Below, in pieces: positions 44,038-52,446 of a DNA stretch of 55,506 bases (positions within the stretch are counted from its first letter, which is position 1; each line of letters begins with the position of its first letter). The notes beneath the pieces are model-generated. The model saw only the letters and a program-made list of their open reading frames with translations, was not told the origin of the DNA and made no database searches. The position numbers and the translations under genes were made by a program. This stretch comes from Tissierellales bacterium. Lineage in GTDB: Bacteria; Bacillota; Clostridia; Tissierellales; Sedimentibacteraceae. Location: positions 1 to 55,506 of the forward strand of contig JAHDQO010000031.1 of assembly GCA_018433765.1 (NCBI GenBank), given 5' to 3'.

Positions 44038-45621
44038 TTATATGTCAAAATTCTTCATTTTTCGCCAAAGAGTAGTTGTACTAATGCCTAACTTCTTAGC
44101 AGCATCTATTCTAGAATTGTTACAAAGTTTTAATGTTTTTGTAATTATTTCTTTTTCATATTTTATTAACATTTCATCAAGGCTTTTTTCAATAAAGATA
44201 GATTCATTATAATCGCTTCTTATTCTTTCAGGAAGTTGCTCTTTAGTTATAAAGTTAGTATCTGTAGATAAGTTAAAAGCTTTTTCTATAATATTAACAA
44301 GTTCTCTAACATTGCCGGGCCAAGAATAGTTAACTAAAACTTCTACTGCTTCTTGTTCAATGCCTTCAATAAACTTACCAAAAGAATGACTCATTTTTTT
44401 TATGTAGTAATTAGTTAAAATAGGTATATCTTCTTTAATCATTCTAAGAGATGGTAGATTTATATCAATAACATTAAGTCTATAATATAAATCTAGTCTG
44501 AATTCATTATTATCAATTAATTTATTTAAGTTCTTGTTAGTAGCAGAAATAATTCTAACATCAAGAGGAATAGCTTTTTTACCTCCTATTCTTTTTACTT
44601 CTCTTTCCTGAAGTACCCTTAATAATTTACTCTGCAAGTCATATTTCATTTCACTAATCTCATCTAAGAAAATTGTTCCTCCATTAGCCTGTTCAAAGAA
44701 ACCGGCTTGACCTTCCTTAGCGGCACCGGTGAAAGCACCTTTTTCATATCCAAAAAAACTACTCTCCAATAAATTTGATGGAATTGCTGCACAATTAATA
44801 GCAACAAATGGTTTATCTCTTCTATTACTTCCATTATGTATAGCTTGAGCATAAAGTTCCTTTCCAGTTCCTGATTCACCAATAATTAATACATTTGAAA
44901 GAGACTTAGCAGCTAGTCGTGCTATTTGCTTAGTCTTCTTTACTTGAAAAGATTCTCCGATAATATCATCAAAATCATATTTAGCATTTCTATTCTTTTT
45001 AATTTCATTTAACAATTTCTGACTTTTTTTTATAGAATCTTCATTATTAAATCCAATACCAAAGTTTTTTGTTATTGGTATTCTAACAGCACTTGCTCCA
45101 AATACATAATTTGATTCACCTATTACAGGTCTTTGAGTATCCATAGCTCTTTTTGCATCACCAGAAATTTTACCTAGATATTGTTCACTGACCTTGCCAA
45201 GAGAACTAATAGATTTAATTCTTTTACCATATTCATCAAACATTACAGCTTCGCCACCAACAACCTTTGCTATCAATGGAAGAGATTCTATTAAAGAATT
45301 CTGCAAGTTATTATTAGATTTTACTCTCTCATAATTACTAGCGCAAAGAACATATTCACCTATAGGTATACACCAAGCTTCTGCTCCTTTTTCTAATTGA
45401 GACAATCCATACATAGGTTTATGGTTTACATAAGCTTCATGCGCTAGACTGTATTTTATCCCCTTTAAATCAATTAATTCTTCACCTTTATAGTCTACGG
45501 TTTTTATACGAACACCTTCACTATTTGTAACAGTTACATATCCATAAGTTACCTTTGAAATAATACTTAATGATTGCAAAAGTATATTTAACAAATCACT
45601 ATTACTATTTATTTCTTTCAT
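44038..45621 (-). CDS. Sigma-54 dependent activator with duplicated sensor module; likely nicotinate regulator
   Basis: About 527 residues. Two related N-terminal modules come first (SLSIISKVTYGYVTVTNSEG and SLPLIAKVVGGEAVMFDEYG start them; each ends in a short CIPIGEYVL or RIPITKNFGIG strand). The AAA+ domain is complete: GESGTGKE (Walker A), GAFTGA sigma-54 contact loop, GGTIFLDEISEM (Walker B) and SWPGNVREL. A C-terminal Fis-type helix-turn-helix follows (NNSRIDAAKKLGISTTTLWRK). It lies near three sigma-54 promoters with shared palindromes. ATG at 45633 abuts its AAAGGA site, so ATG at 45621 is preferred. There is no receiver domain, so it senses a ligand directly. Confidence 0.9.
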   Translation of the reverse strand: MKEINSNSDLLNILLQSLSIISKVTYGYVTVTNSEGVRIKTVDYKGEELIDLKGIKYSLAHEAYVNHKPMYGLSQLEKGAEAWCIPIGEYVLCASNYERVKSNNNLQNSLIESLPLIAKVVGGEAVMFDEYGKRIKSISSLGKVSEQYLGKISGDAKRAMDTQRPVIGESNYVFGASAVRIPITKNFGIGFNNEDSIKKSQKLLNEIKKNRNAKYDFDDIIGESFQVKKTKQIARLAAKSLSNVLIIGESGTGKELYAQAIHNGSNRRDKPFVAINCAAIPSNLLESSFFGYEKGAFTGAAKEGQAGFFEQANGGTIFLDEISEMKYDLQSKLLRVLQEREVKRIGGKKAIPLDVRIISATNKNLNKLIDNNEFRLDLYYRLNVIDINLPSLRMIKEDIPILTNYYIKKMSHSFGKFIEGIEQEAVEVLVNYSWPGNVRELVNIIEKAFNLSTDTNFITKEQLPERIRSDYNESIFIEKSLDEMLIKYEKEIITKTLKLCNNSRIDAAKKLGISTTTLWRKMKNFDI

Positions 45622-45872
45622 TTTAATATTCATTCCTTTACTATAGCTAATAATTTTTGAGTTTAATTATATATCTAATATAATTTTAGTATTAACTAAT
45701 TTACTAAATACAAATCACATATTAGAAAAACTTAAACAATTATAACATATTATACATTAAAGCTTCAAATCAAAAACAAAAACTGTATTTATAATCAAAC
45801 AAATAATATAACATATAAAATAAATGTTTATGTTATAATATAACCATAATAATCAATTTTTAGGAGGTAAAT

Positions 45873-46547
45873 ATGTATTTATCATCAAATAATGTAAAAG
45901 ATATTGACAGATATTGTATAGATGAATTAAAGATACCGGAAATTATACTAATGGAAAATGCTGCACTTAAAGTAGTTAAGAACATAGATGAAAAATATAA
46001 AAATATTATAATTGTATGTGGAACTGGTAACAATGGAGGAGATGGACTTGCTGTAGGCAGACATTTATTATGTGATGGGAAACAAGTTGAATTTTTTGTT
46101 GTAGGTACAAAAGACAAAATGAGCAGTTCAAGTAATACTCAATATAATATATTGACTAATCTTAATGCTTCTGTAAATTTTATTGAAAGTGATCAGGATT
46201 TAATAAAATTAGAAGATTCTTTGAAAACATGTGATCTAATTATAGATAGTATATTTGGAATAGGGCTTTCTAGAGAAGTTACAGGTATATATAAAAAAGT
46301 TATAGAAAAAATAAATAAAGTTTCAAAATATATTTTAGCCGTAGATGTTCCTTCTGGGCTTAATGCAAATACAGGTGTAATTCTTGGATGTTGTATAAAA
46401 GCGAATAAGACAGTTACATTTATTGGAGAAAAGAAAGGGTTTAATCATACAGATGCTAAAACTTATTTAGGTGATGTAATTGTAGAACAAATTTCTGTTC
46501 CTAAATTTGTTGTTGAAAAAATTAGTAAAGTAATTAAGGAGGACTAG
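45873..46547 (+). CDS. nnrE: NAD(P)H-hydrate epimerase (YjeF N-terminal domain)
   Basis: A 224-residue YjeF_N domain protein that epimerises damaged NAD(P)HX. Motifs are CGTGNNGGDGLAVGRHL (about residue 50) and DSIFGIGLSREVTG with AVDVPSGLNANTG. The ADP-dependent dehydratase domain (NnrD), often fused to it, is absent, so the partner must be encoded elsewhere. AGGAGG lies 6 bp before ATG. It is divergent from the sigma-54 activator gene and is followed closely by the MerR fusion gene, likely as an operon. Confidence 0.92.
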   Translation: MYLSSNNVKDIDRYCIDELKIPEIILMENAALKVVKNIDEKYKNIIIVCGTGNNGGDGLAVGRHLLCDGKQVEFFVVGTKDKMSSSSNTQYNILTNLNASVNFIESDQDLIKLEDSLKTCDLIIDSIFGIGLSREVTGIYKKVIEKINKVSKYILAVDVPSGLNANTGVILGCCIKANKTVTFIGEKKGFNHTDAKTYLGDVIVEQISVPKFVVEKISKVIKED

Positions 46548-46563
46548 AAGAAGTGGTGATTAA

Positions 46564-47781
46564 ATGAGAATTGGAAGATTTGCAGAAAAATATAAAGTTA
46601 GTATTGATACAGTAAGGCATTATATGGATTTAGGTTTAATTATTCCTGAAAAAAAAGGCGGACAGTATTATTTTGATGACATTTGTGAAAAAGATTTTAT
46701 AGATATTATATACTTTAAGCAGATGGGATTTAAATTAAGTGACATAAAGAAAATATTTATATTTAAAAAACTAGGAAATTTAACTAACTACCAAAAAGAT
46801 GAATATTATAAAACTATATTTCTAAACAAGTTTGAAACGGTAAAAAAAGAAATTAATGAACTGCAGGCAGTAAAAGAGAAGCTTGCCGAAAATATTGAAA
46901 ACTTATCTCAAAATTTAAAACACAAGAGTAATATTACTGGAATTGATTTAAGTTTGATCAACATTTTAAAATGTTTTAAATGTAAAAGTAATTTATCTCT
47001 AGATTCTGGAGAAATTAAAAATAATCAAATAATTAATGGTAAGTTAAAATGTAAGTGTGGTCAAGAGTACATTATTGAAAATGGAATTTTAATAATATGT
47101 GAAAAACATGAGCAAAATAAAAATTATTATGAAAACAACATTATAGGTGAGTATATATCATCTACAGATGAATGTTACATTGAAAGTTTGTACAATGGAT
47201 TAGAATGGACTAAACGAAAATTCTCAAGTTGTGATTTTAATAATAAAATAATTTTAGATTTAGGTTCAGGTAGCGGATTTTTCTTGAGGGCATTTTTAAA
47301 TGATTTGCCTGATAATTGTATATATATAGCTATTGATAATGATATTGAAGCCCATAAATTTTTAAAAAAGATGATAGAATATTCAGATATTAAAAAGAAC
47401 ATTATGTTTATTTGTACAGATTTTTTAGAAATTCCATTAGCTGATAATTCTATAGATTTAATTATAGATGCATCGGGTACTAGTAATTACAGCTTTTATA
47501 ATAAAGAGTTTTTATTAGATTTGATTGATAACTTAGTTAAAAAAGATGCTTATTTATACGGTGCTTATATATTATTTCAAAATTTCAGTCCAAAAAGTAC
47601 TATTAAAGAAGAATATAGAAAAAATTTTAGATTAAATTATGTAAAAGATAAAATAGAAAAATTAGGATACAAAAAAATTGATGATGGTAGTTCTAAAGTA
47701 CTAGATAAAGGAGGAATTTACGAAAGTTTCTTTGTTGAAGGTGAAAAAATATTTCATTACAAATTTATAGGAAAAAGGTAG
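46564..47781 (+). CDS. MerR-type regulator fused to zinc ribbon and SAM methyltransferase
   Basis: 405 residues. Residues 1-70 are a MerR winged helix (MRIGRFAEKYKVSIDTVRHY ... MGFKLSDIKKIF), followed by a coiled coil (about 90-125). A Trm112-like ribbon comes next, with C137xxC140 and CKC near 165-169. A class I methyltransferase domain follows (IILDLGSGSGFFLRAF near 230; IYIAIDNDIEAHKF; LADNSIDLIIDASG). The C-terminal domain takes the place of the usual effector pocket, so SAM or the methylation substrate may be the signal. A MerR-type promoter lies just downstream, before the MFS gene, and is the likely target. Confidence 0.87.
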   Translation: MRIGRFAEKYKVSIDTVRHYMDLGLIIPEKKGGQYYFDDICEKDFIDIIYFKQMGFKLSDIKKIFIFKKLGNLTNYQKDEYYKTIFLNKFETVKKEINELQAVKEKLAENIENLSQNLKHKSNITGIDLSLINILKCFKCKSNLSLDSGEIKNNQIINGKLKCKCGQEYIIENGILIICEKHEQNKNYYENNIIGEYISSTDECYIESLYNGLEWTKRKFSSCDFNNKIILDLGSGSGFFLRAFLNDLPDNCIYIAIDNDIEAHKFLKKMIEYSDIKKNIMFICTDFLEIPLADNSIDLIIDASGTSNYSFYNKEFLLDLIDNLVKKDAYLYGAYILFQNFSPKSTIKEEYRKNFRLNYVKDKIEKLGYKKIDDGSSKVLDKGGIYESFFVEGEKIFHYKFIGKR

Positions 47782-47799
47782 GGTTTACCCTATCTTTTT
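47777..47799. terminator. Palindrome over the MerR-fusion stop codon (terminator and/or operator)
   Basis: TAGGGTTTACCCTA (47779-47792) is a perfect 6-bp-arm palindrome and is followed by TCTTTTTTT, so it can act as a short terminator. A variant, TAGTGTAAACCCTA, lies 49 bp on, inside the MerR-type promoter, so it may also be an operator. Confidence 0.6.
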
Positions 47800-47834
47800 T
47801 TGGTTTTTGTCTAAAAAAATTTTAAAATAACCTA

Positions 47835-47865
47835 TTGATGTAGTGTAAACCCTATGATGTAGAAT
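47835..47865 (+). promoter_or_regulatory. MerR-type promoter with 19-bp spacer
   Basis: TTGATG (47835-47840), a 19-bp spacer and TAGAAT (47860-47865). The spacer contains the dyad TAGTGTAAACCCTA (47841-47854). Overlong 19-20-bp spacers with a dyad are the hallmark of MerR-activated promoters. Confidence 0.75.
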
Positions 47866-47873
47866 TGAATTAA

Positions 47874-47901
47874 GATAAAAGTTTAAAGATAAAAGTTTAA
47901 A
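47874..47901 (+). repeat. Tandem 14-bp direct repeat
   Basis: gataaaagtttaaa occurs twice without a gap, directly after the MerR-type promoter and near its expected start point. Confidence 0.8.
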
Positions 47902-47941
47902 GTTAAGGTAGTTTTACTGACGTAAAACATTAAAAAACGAG

Positions 47942-48068
47942 AAACGAGTAATGAGAAACATGGTTAGTTTTTATATATAAAAACTTTATATTATTTATAT
48001 AAATAAAATGAATTTTCGTAAGAAAATTCAAACATTATTACTAGTTAATCGTTACTAATTACTCGCTT
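47942..48068. mobile_element. MITE-like hairpin element in the leader of the MFS gene
   Basis: An 18-nt terminal inverted repeat (aaacgagtaatgagaaac at 47942-47959 against gttactaattactcgctt at 48051-48068; 15 of 18 match) bounds 127 bp with no gene. Inside are GAATTTTC-GTAA-GAAAATTC and a GTTTTTATATATAAAAAC palindrome. There is no transposase. It accounts, with the promoter, for the 309-bp gap. Confidence 0.5.
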
Positions 48069-48090
48069 AATTATGTAGGTGGTGATTTAC

Positions 48091-49365
48091 ATGTCAAGAG
48101 TAGGTTTGGTTTTGAATAATATAAATAAAAGAGAGTGTGCAAATTTTGGATTGTGTTCATTAGGATTTTTTATATCATTGTTTGGCTCATCTATATATAC
48201 ATTTGCTATAGGACTACATGTATTGAATATTACAGGTTCAGGATTAAGTTATGCTATAACCATAGTTTTAGGAACTATACCAATGGTAATATTGAATCCT
48301 TTTGCAGGAGTATTAGCAGATAAGCTTGAAAAGAAAAAGATAGTAGTTTTAATGGATTTATTAAATGGTGTTTTATTTCTTACACTTTACCTTCTATCAA
48401 CTAGATACGGGTTGAAATTAAGTATGATTTATATTAGTGCTTTTATAACAACTATATTGACTACACTATTCAATATAAGTTTTCAAGCAGCTATCCCCAA
48501 TATTGTATCTGAAAGATTATTAATGAGTTTAAATTCAGTTGATAAAATATTAAATTCCACTTCTACAATTTTAGGTCCTATGATAGGAGGATTAGTATTT
48601 GCAAAAGTTGATATAAGATTTTTTATCTTAATAAATGGTATATCTTTTATTTTTTCAGGAATAATTGAAATATTTATTAACTTTAAATTTAATATTAATA
48701 AAGAACCTAAAGAAAGTAATAAGGAAATAAACTTTAAAGATGACATAAAAGAAGGTATTAAATATCTTTTTAATAACAAAGAAATAGTAGGAATTTATAC
48801 AATTTTTATTTCATTAAATTTTGCTACAGGTTTTTCAATAACAGTTCCTCTTCCTTATATCGTAAACAATATACTGAAATTAGGGTCAGAATATTTTGGG
48901 ATTATTCAAGGTGCATTTTCTATAGGAATGATTATAGGAGCTGTATTTGTAAAGAAGATATACAGCAAAGTTTCTTATAAAAAATTACTTCTTAATATGA
49001 GTACTGTAATGTCTTTTTTAACAGTAACAATAGGATTGCCGTTATTATGGATAAATAAGTTTTCAAATTTTGAGTTCCTTATCTATTATTGTACAGTGAT
49101 GACTATTATAGGTATAGTAATAGCATTTGTTGATATACCACTATTTTATATACTTCAAACATTAATTCCTGATGAATATAGAGGTAGAGTATTGAGTATT
49201 GGGTTAAGTGCAGCAAAAGCTTGCGTACCTGTTGCAGTAATTTTATCAGGAGCATTAATAAACAAAATTATGCCAGTATACATTACTATGACAGGAGGAC
49301 TAGTACTCTTAATTTGTAATATATTTTACTATAAAATAGGTAAAACTAAAACCGTTATAGATTAA
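48091..49365 (+). CDS. MFS transporter (macrolide/drug efflux type)
   Basis: 424 residues with 12 predicted helices, similar in form to MefA-like or enterobactin-exporter MFS_3 proteins. It has GVLADKLEKKKIVVLMDL after helix 2, YIVNNILKLGSEYFGIIQG, IPLFYILQTLIPDEYRGRVLS in the second half, and GLSAAKACVPVAVILSGALI. The ATG at 48091 follows GGTGGTG; a GTG at 48079 in frame lies in that ribosome site and is rejected. It is probably induced by the MerR-methyltransferase fusion and may export the compound sensed or methylated by it. Confidence 0.88.
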   Translation: MSRVGLVLNNINKRECANFGLCSLGFFISLFGSSIYTFAIGLHVLNITGSGLSYAITIVLGTIPMVILNPFAGVLADKLEKKKIVVLMDLLNGVLFLTLYLLSTRYGLKLSMIYISAFITTILTTLFNISFQAAIPNIVSERLLMSLNSVDKILNSTSTILGPMIGGLVFAKVDIRFFILINGISFIFSGIIEIFINFKFNINKEPKESNKEINFKDDIKEGIKYLFNNKEIVGIYTIFISLNFATGFSITVPLPYIVNNILKLGSEYFGIIQGAFSIGMIIGAVFVKKIYSKVSYKKLLLNMSTVMSFLTVTIGLPLLWINKFSNFEFLIYYCTVMTIIGIVIAFVDIPLFYILQTLIPDEYRGRVLSIGLSAAKACVPVAVILSGALINKIMPVYITMTGGLVLLICNIFYYKIGKTKTVID

Positions 49366-49396
49366 GCCTTTCATTTTGTTTAATATAATTTTAGTG

Positions 49397-49428
49397 AAGG
49401 AACCTTTTTAACTTTTTAAGGTTCCTTT
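49397..49428. terminator. Terminator between the convergent MFS and XRE genes
   Basis: AAGGAACCTT (49397-49406) pairs with AAGGTTCCTT (49418-49427). It overlaps the last codons of the XRE gene. Confidence 0.8.
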
Positions 49429-49625
49429 GCTATTTCCTCAAAAATGAATACATCTTCTATCATTAAATTAAATACTTTAGAAATTTTGTAAGCAAGAAAA
49501 ATAGAAGGGTTATATTTACCTTTTTCTAAAGAAATTATTGTTTGCCTTGATACTTCTACAAGTTCTGCAAGTTCATCTTGTGTAATTTTATTTATCTTTC
49601 TTAATTCTTTAATTCTATTCAGCAT
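49416..49625 (-). CDS. Small XRE-family regulator
   Basis: A 69-residue single helix-turn-helix_3 domain protein ([20 protein letters not shown], then [21 protein letters not shown] and [13 protein letters not shown]). This is the YozG-like group of small Cro/CI regulators that are often paired with a small membrane protein, as here. It follows the membrane protein gene on the same strand after about 54 bp and probably autoregulates the pair. Confidence 0.93.
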   Translation of the reverse strand: MLNRIKELRKINKITQDELAELVEVSRQTIISLEKGKYNPSIFLAYKISKVFNLMIEDVFIFEEIAKEP

Positions 49626-49679
49626 AAAAATTACATCCCTTTATAAAAATTAAAATAGTTTTATTTATCAATAATTTAG

Positions 49680-50090
49680 TTAATATTTATTGTGATTTAT
49701 TGCTACATTAGAGAAATATATTATTCCCATTAATATTAATAGAATTGAGCCAAATTGGCTTAAATTTAATCCGATAATAGGACCAAATATTGTTCCTACA
49801 AACACAATCCAAAATGATATCCAAAAACTGCTGTTTCCTGCCTTTGTATTAATGAATATATTTCTTTCTTCATTTTCAATAACTATTTTCTTCTGCATTT
49901 CTTTATTATTTTCAGCTTTTTTATATGCAATCAATAAACCTATGCCTGTTGGGAGAAATCCACTAGTAATACCCAGCATAATACCATCTTGAATATCAGT
50001 TAACAGATATAGTATTAAAGCAGTAACTCCTATAACTATAAATACTAGACTAAATATTTTTTGCTTTTTTATTAAATATTCAACTTTCAT
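49680..50090 (-). CDS. Four-helix membrane protein paired with the XRE regulator
   Basis: A 136-residue protein with four hydrophobic helices (two near residues 12-55 and two near 87-130) and a charged cytoplasmic segment between them (KKAENNKEMQKKIVIENEER). It resembles DUF2178-like or DUF6442-like small membrane proteins found next to small XRE regulators. The function is unknown. It is the first gene of the pair, behind a promoter with a strong dyad. Confidence 0.8.
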   Translation of the reverse strand: MKVEYLIKKQKIFSLVFIVIGVTALILYLLTDIQDGIMLGITSGFLPTGIGLLIAYKKAENNKEMQKKIVIENEERNIFINTKAGNSSFWISFWIVFVGTIFGPIIGLNLSQFGSILLILMGIIYFSNVAINHNKY

Positions 50091-50105
50091 AAAATAACCT
50101 CCATA

Positions 50106-50168
50106 ATGTAAAGTAAACTTTACATATATAATATCACATTTTTTTAAAAAGTCAAGTGAACTTTACAT
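50106..50168 (-). promoter_or_regulatory. Promoter and dyad operator of the membrane protein/XRE pair
   Basis: On the minus strand TTGACT (50155-50150), a 16-bp spacer and TATTAT (50133-50128). ATGTAAAG-TAAA-CTTTACAT (50106-50125), a perfect 8-bp-arm dyad, lies at the start point. A second CTTTACAT half site is upstream of -35 at 50161-50168. This fits repression by the small XRE protein. Confidence 0.75.
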
Positions 50169-50306
50169 TATATAATGATTAATATATTAAATAAGAAATA
50201 ATCAAAAAAGTTTTGTTATTTTAAAGAAACGATATATAATATAATTACAAATTACAAAATTATGGCAGGAAATATACTTATAAAAACAATGAGGAGGTAT
50301 AAAAAA

Positions 50307-51416
50307 ATGATTAATAAAGATAGACTGGTAAAGGAATTTATCAAGTATGTAAAAATTAATAGTGAAACAGGAAATGAAGGAGAATTTACAAATTTTATTG
50401 TAAAAGAGCTTAAAGCTTTAGGTGCAGAAGTATGGACTGATAATGCAGGAGAAAAAATAAATTCTAATGGTAATAACGTATATGCATGGATAGATGGAAA
50501 TATTGACAAAGAGTCTATTTTATTCAGCAGTCATATGGATACTGTAAAGATAGGAAAAGACATACAGCCTGTAATAAAAGATGACATAATATACTCTAGT
50601 GGAGATACTGTTTTAGGCAGTGATGATAAATCAGGGATAAGTGCTGTAATTGAAGCATTAAAAGTAATAAAAGAAAATAACATTTCACATAGACCAATAG
50701 AAATAGTTTTCACAATAAGTGAAGAAGGTGGATTAAAAGGTTCTAAAAACCTTGATTTTAAAAGAATCAAATCAAAATTAGCATATGTTTTGGACAGCAG
50801 TGGTGATGTAGGTAACATAATAGTACAAGGACCGGGACAATATAAACTTCATGTTAAAGTGATAGGTAAAAAAGCACATGCAGGTCTAGCTCCAGAAAGC
50901 GGTATAAGTGCAATACAAGTAGCAGCAGAAGCAGTATCAAAAATGAGTCTTTTACGTATTGATGAAGAAACAACTGCAAATATAGGTAGTTTTATAGGAG
51001 ATAGTGCGACTAATATTGTATGTCCTGAAGTAAAAATAGTTGCAGAAGCTAGAAGTTTAAACGAAATTAAATTAGAAAAACAGACAAACCATATGATTAA
51101 TTGTTTTGAGGAGGCAGCTAAGAATAATAATACTGAAATTGAATATAAATCGTCACTTATATACAAGCCTTTTAAAATAAACGATGATGAAGATATAATA
51201 AAATTAGCAGAAAAAGCATGTGAAAAACTTAATATAAAATCTAATAAAACATCTACTGGTGGAGGTAGTGATGCAAACAATTTTAACTGTAATGGGATAA
51301 AAGCAGTAAATTTAGCTACTGGTATGACAAAAGTTCATACTAACGATGAATATATAAAAATAGAAAATCTTGTTAAGACATCTATGCTTGTATTAGAATT
51401 AATGATGGCAAAATAA
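50307..51416 (+). CDS. M20 family peptidase, PepT-like
   Basis: A 369-residue co-catalytic zinc peptidase. Expected metal residues are His in SSHMDTVKIG, Asp in GSDDKSG, the Glu pair in SEEGGLKGS, Asp in VLDSSGDVG and His in KVHTNDEYI. The dimerisation domain starts at KVIGKKAHAGLAPESG. It belongs to the PepT-like group of aminotripeptidase relatives that act on small peptides in the cytoplasm. ATG at 50307 follows GAGGAGG by 9 bp; an ATG at 50262 would add 15 residues without support. Confidence 0.92.
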   Translation: MINKDRLVKEFIKYVKINSETGNEGEFTNFIVKELKALGAEVWTDNAGEKINSNGNNVYAWIDGNIDKESILFSSHMDTVKIGKDIQPVIKDDIIYSSGDTVLGSDDKSGISAVIEALKVIKENNISHRPIEIVFTISEEGGLKGSKNLDFKRIKSKLAYVLDSSGDVGNIIVQGPGQYKLHVKVIGKKAHAGLAPESGISAIQVAAEAVSKMSLLRIDEETTANIGSFIGDSATNIVCPEVKIVAEARSLNEIKLEKQTNHMINCFEEAAKNNNTEIEYKSSLIYKPFKINDDEDIIKLAEKACEKLNIKSNKTSTGGGSDANNFNCNGIKAVNLATGMTKVHTNDEYIKIENLVKTSMLVLELMMAK

Positions 51417-51529
51417 TAAATATGTTATAATCAAACTATAATGTAAAATTAATTAAAATATAATTTAAATTATTATATTTTATATGGTAAAATAATGGTA
51501 ATAGAAAAACAAGCTTGGAGTTTAAAGAC

Positions 51530-52444
51530 ATGGACTTTTATAATCTTTTTTATACATTTGTAATATATGCATTTTTTGGCTGGGTAGTAGAAGTAATATA
51601 TGCCTTTATGAAGCAGAAAAAGTTTGTCAACAGAGGATTCTTATATGGACCATTTTGTCCTATATATGGTTGTGGAGCAGCTGTTATATTAACTATAATA
51701 CATTATATACCTAAAGATGAAACAGGTAATCTACTAAAATTATTTATTTATTCAGTTATTATAACAACTCTAATTGAATATATAACAGGAGTTGTACTTG
51801 AAAAGTTTTTTCAAGCAAAATGGTGGGATTACTCAAAAGAAAAGTTTAATTTGAAAGGTTATATTTGTTTGAAGTTTTCAATACTATGGGGTGCGTTAGT
51901 TTTAGTTGTATATAAATTAGTCAATCCTTATTTATCAAATGTAACCGTAAATATTCAAAGTAAGATAGGCGATATATTATTTTATCCTTTATTAGTATAT
52001 TTTACTATAGATTTTTCATTGACTCTAAAGTCTCTTATAGATTTTAGAAGAATTGTATTAGAAATTAGCAAATTAGCAGAAGAACTTAAGTTAGATCTTG
52101 GAACTGATATGGGAGATTTTAAATTCGTAATAAAAGGTAATATTTTAGAATTAAGAAGAACTATTGAAGATACGCAAGAGCAGCTTAAGAAAAGAATTGA
52201 ATATTCAAGTGGAAATATTAAAGATAGCGTTGTTAAGATAAAAACTAATATTTCATCTGTTAAAAATACATTCACTAAAAAACAATACAATCAGATAAAT
52301 AAACTTTTAGTAAAATATGAGTATTTATCTAATAAATTATATTACAGTAGATTATATAAAAAGTTTCCTGATTTAAAATCCAAGAGACATAAGATATTTA
52401 ATAAGCTTAAAGAAGTAAAGAAAATAATAAAGAAAGAGGTGTAA
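51530..52444 (+). CDS. CmpB family membrane protein (ABC_trans_CmpB)
   Basis: 304 residues. The first half is a membrane domain of about five to six helices with family motifs FFGWVVEVIYAF, NRGFLYGPFCPIYGCGA, TTLIEYITGVVLEK and WWDYSKEKFNLKGYICLKFSILWG. The C-terminal part is a charged helical tail. Though named 'putative ABC transporter', the family has no ATPase here and no proven function. GGAG lies 9 bp before ATG at 51530. It ends 2 bp before the oligoendopeptidase gene, so the two are likely co-expressed. Confidence 0.87.
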   Translation: MDFYNLFYTFVIYAFFGWVVEVIYAFMKQKKFVNRGFLYGPFCPIYGCGAAVILTIIHYIPKDETGNLLKLFIYSVIITTLIEYITGVVLEKFFQAKWWDYSKEKFNLKGYICLKFSILWGALVLVVYKLVNPYLSNVTVNIQSKIGDILFYPLLVYFTIDFSLTLKSLIDFRRIVLEISKLAEELKLDLGTDMGDFKFVIKGNILELRRTIEDTQEQLKKRIEYSSGNIKDSVVKIKTNISSVKNTFTKKQYNQINKLLVKYEYLSNKLYYSRLYKKFPDLKSKRHKIFNKLKEVKKIIKKEV

Positions 52445-52446
52445 AA

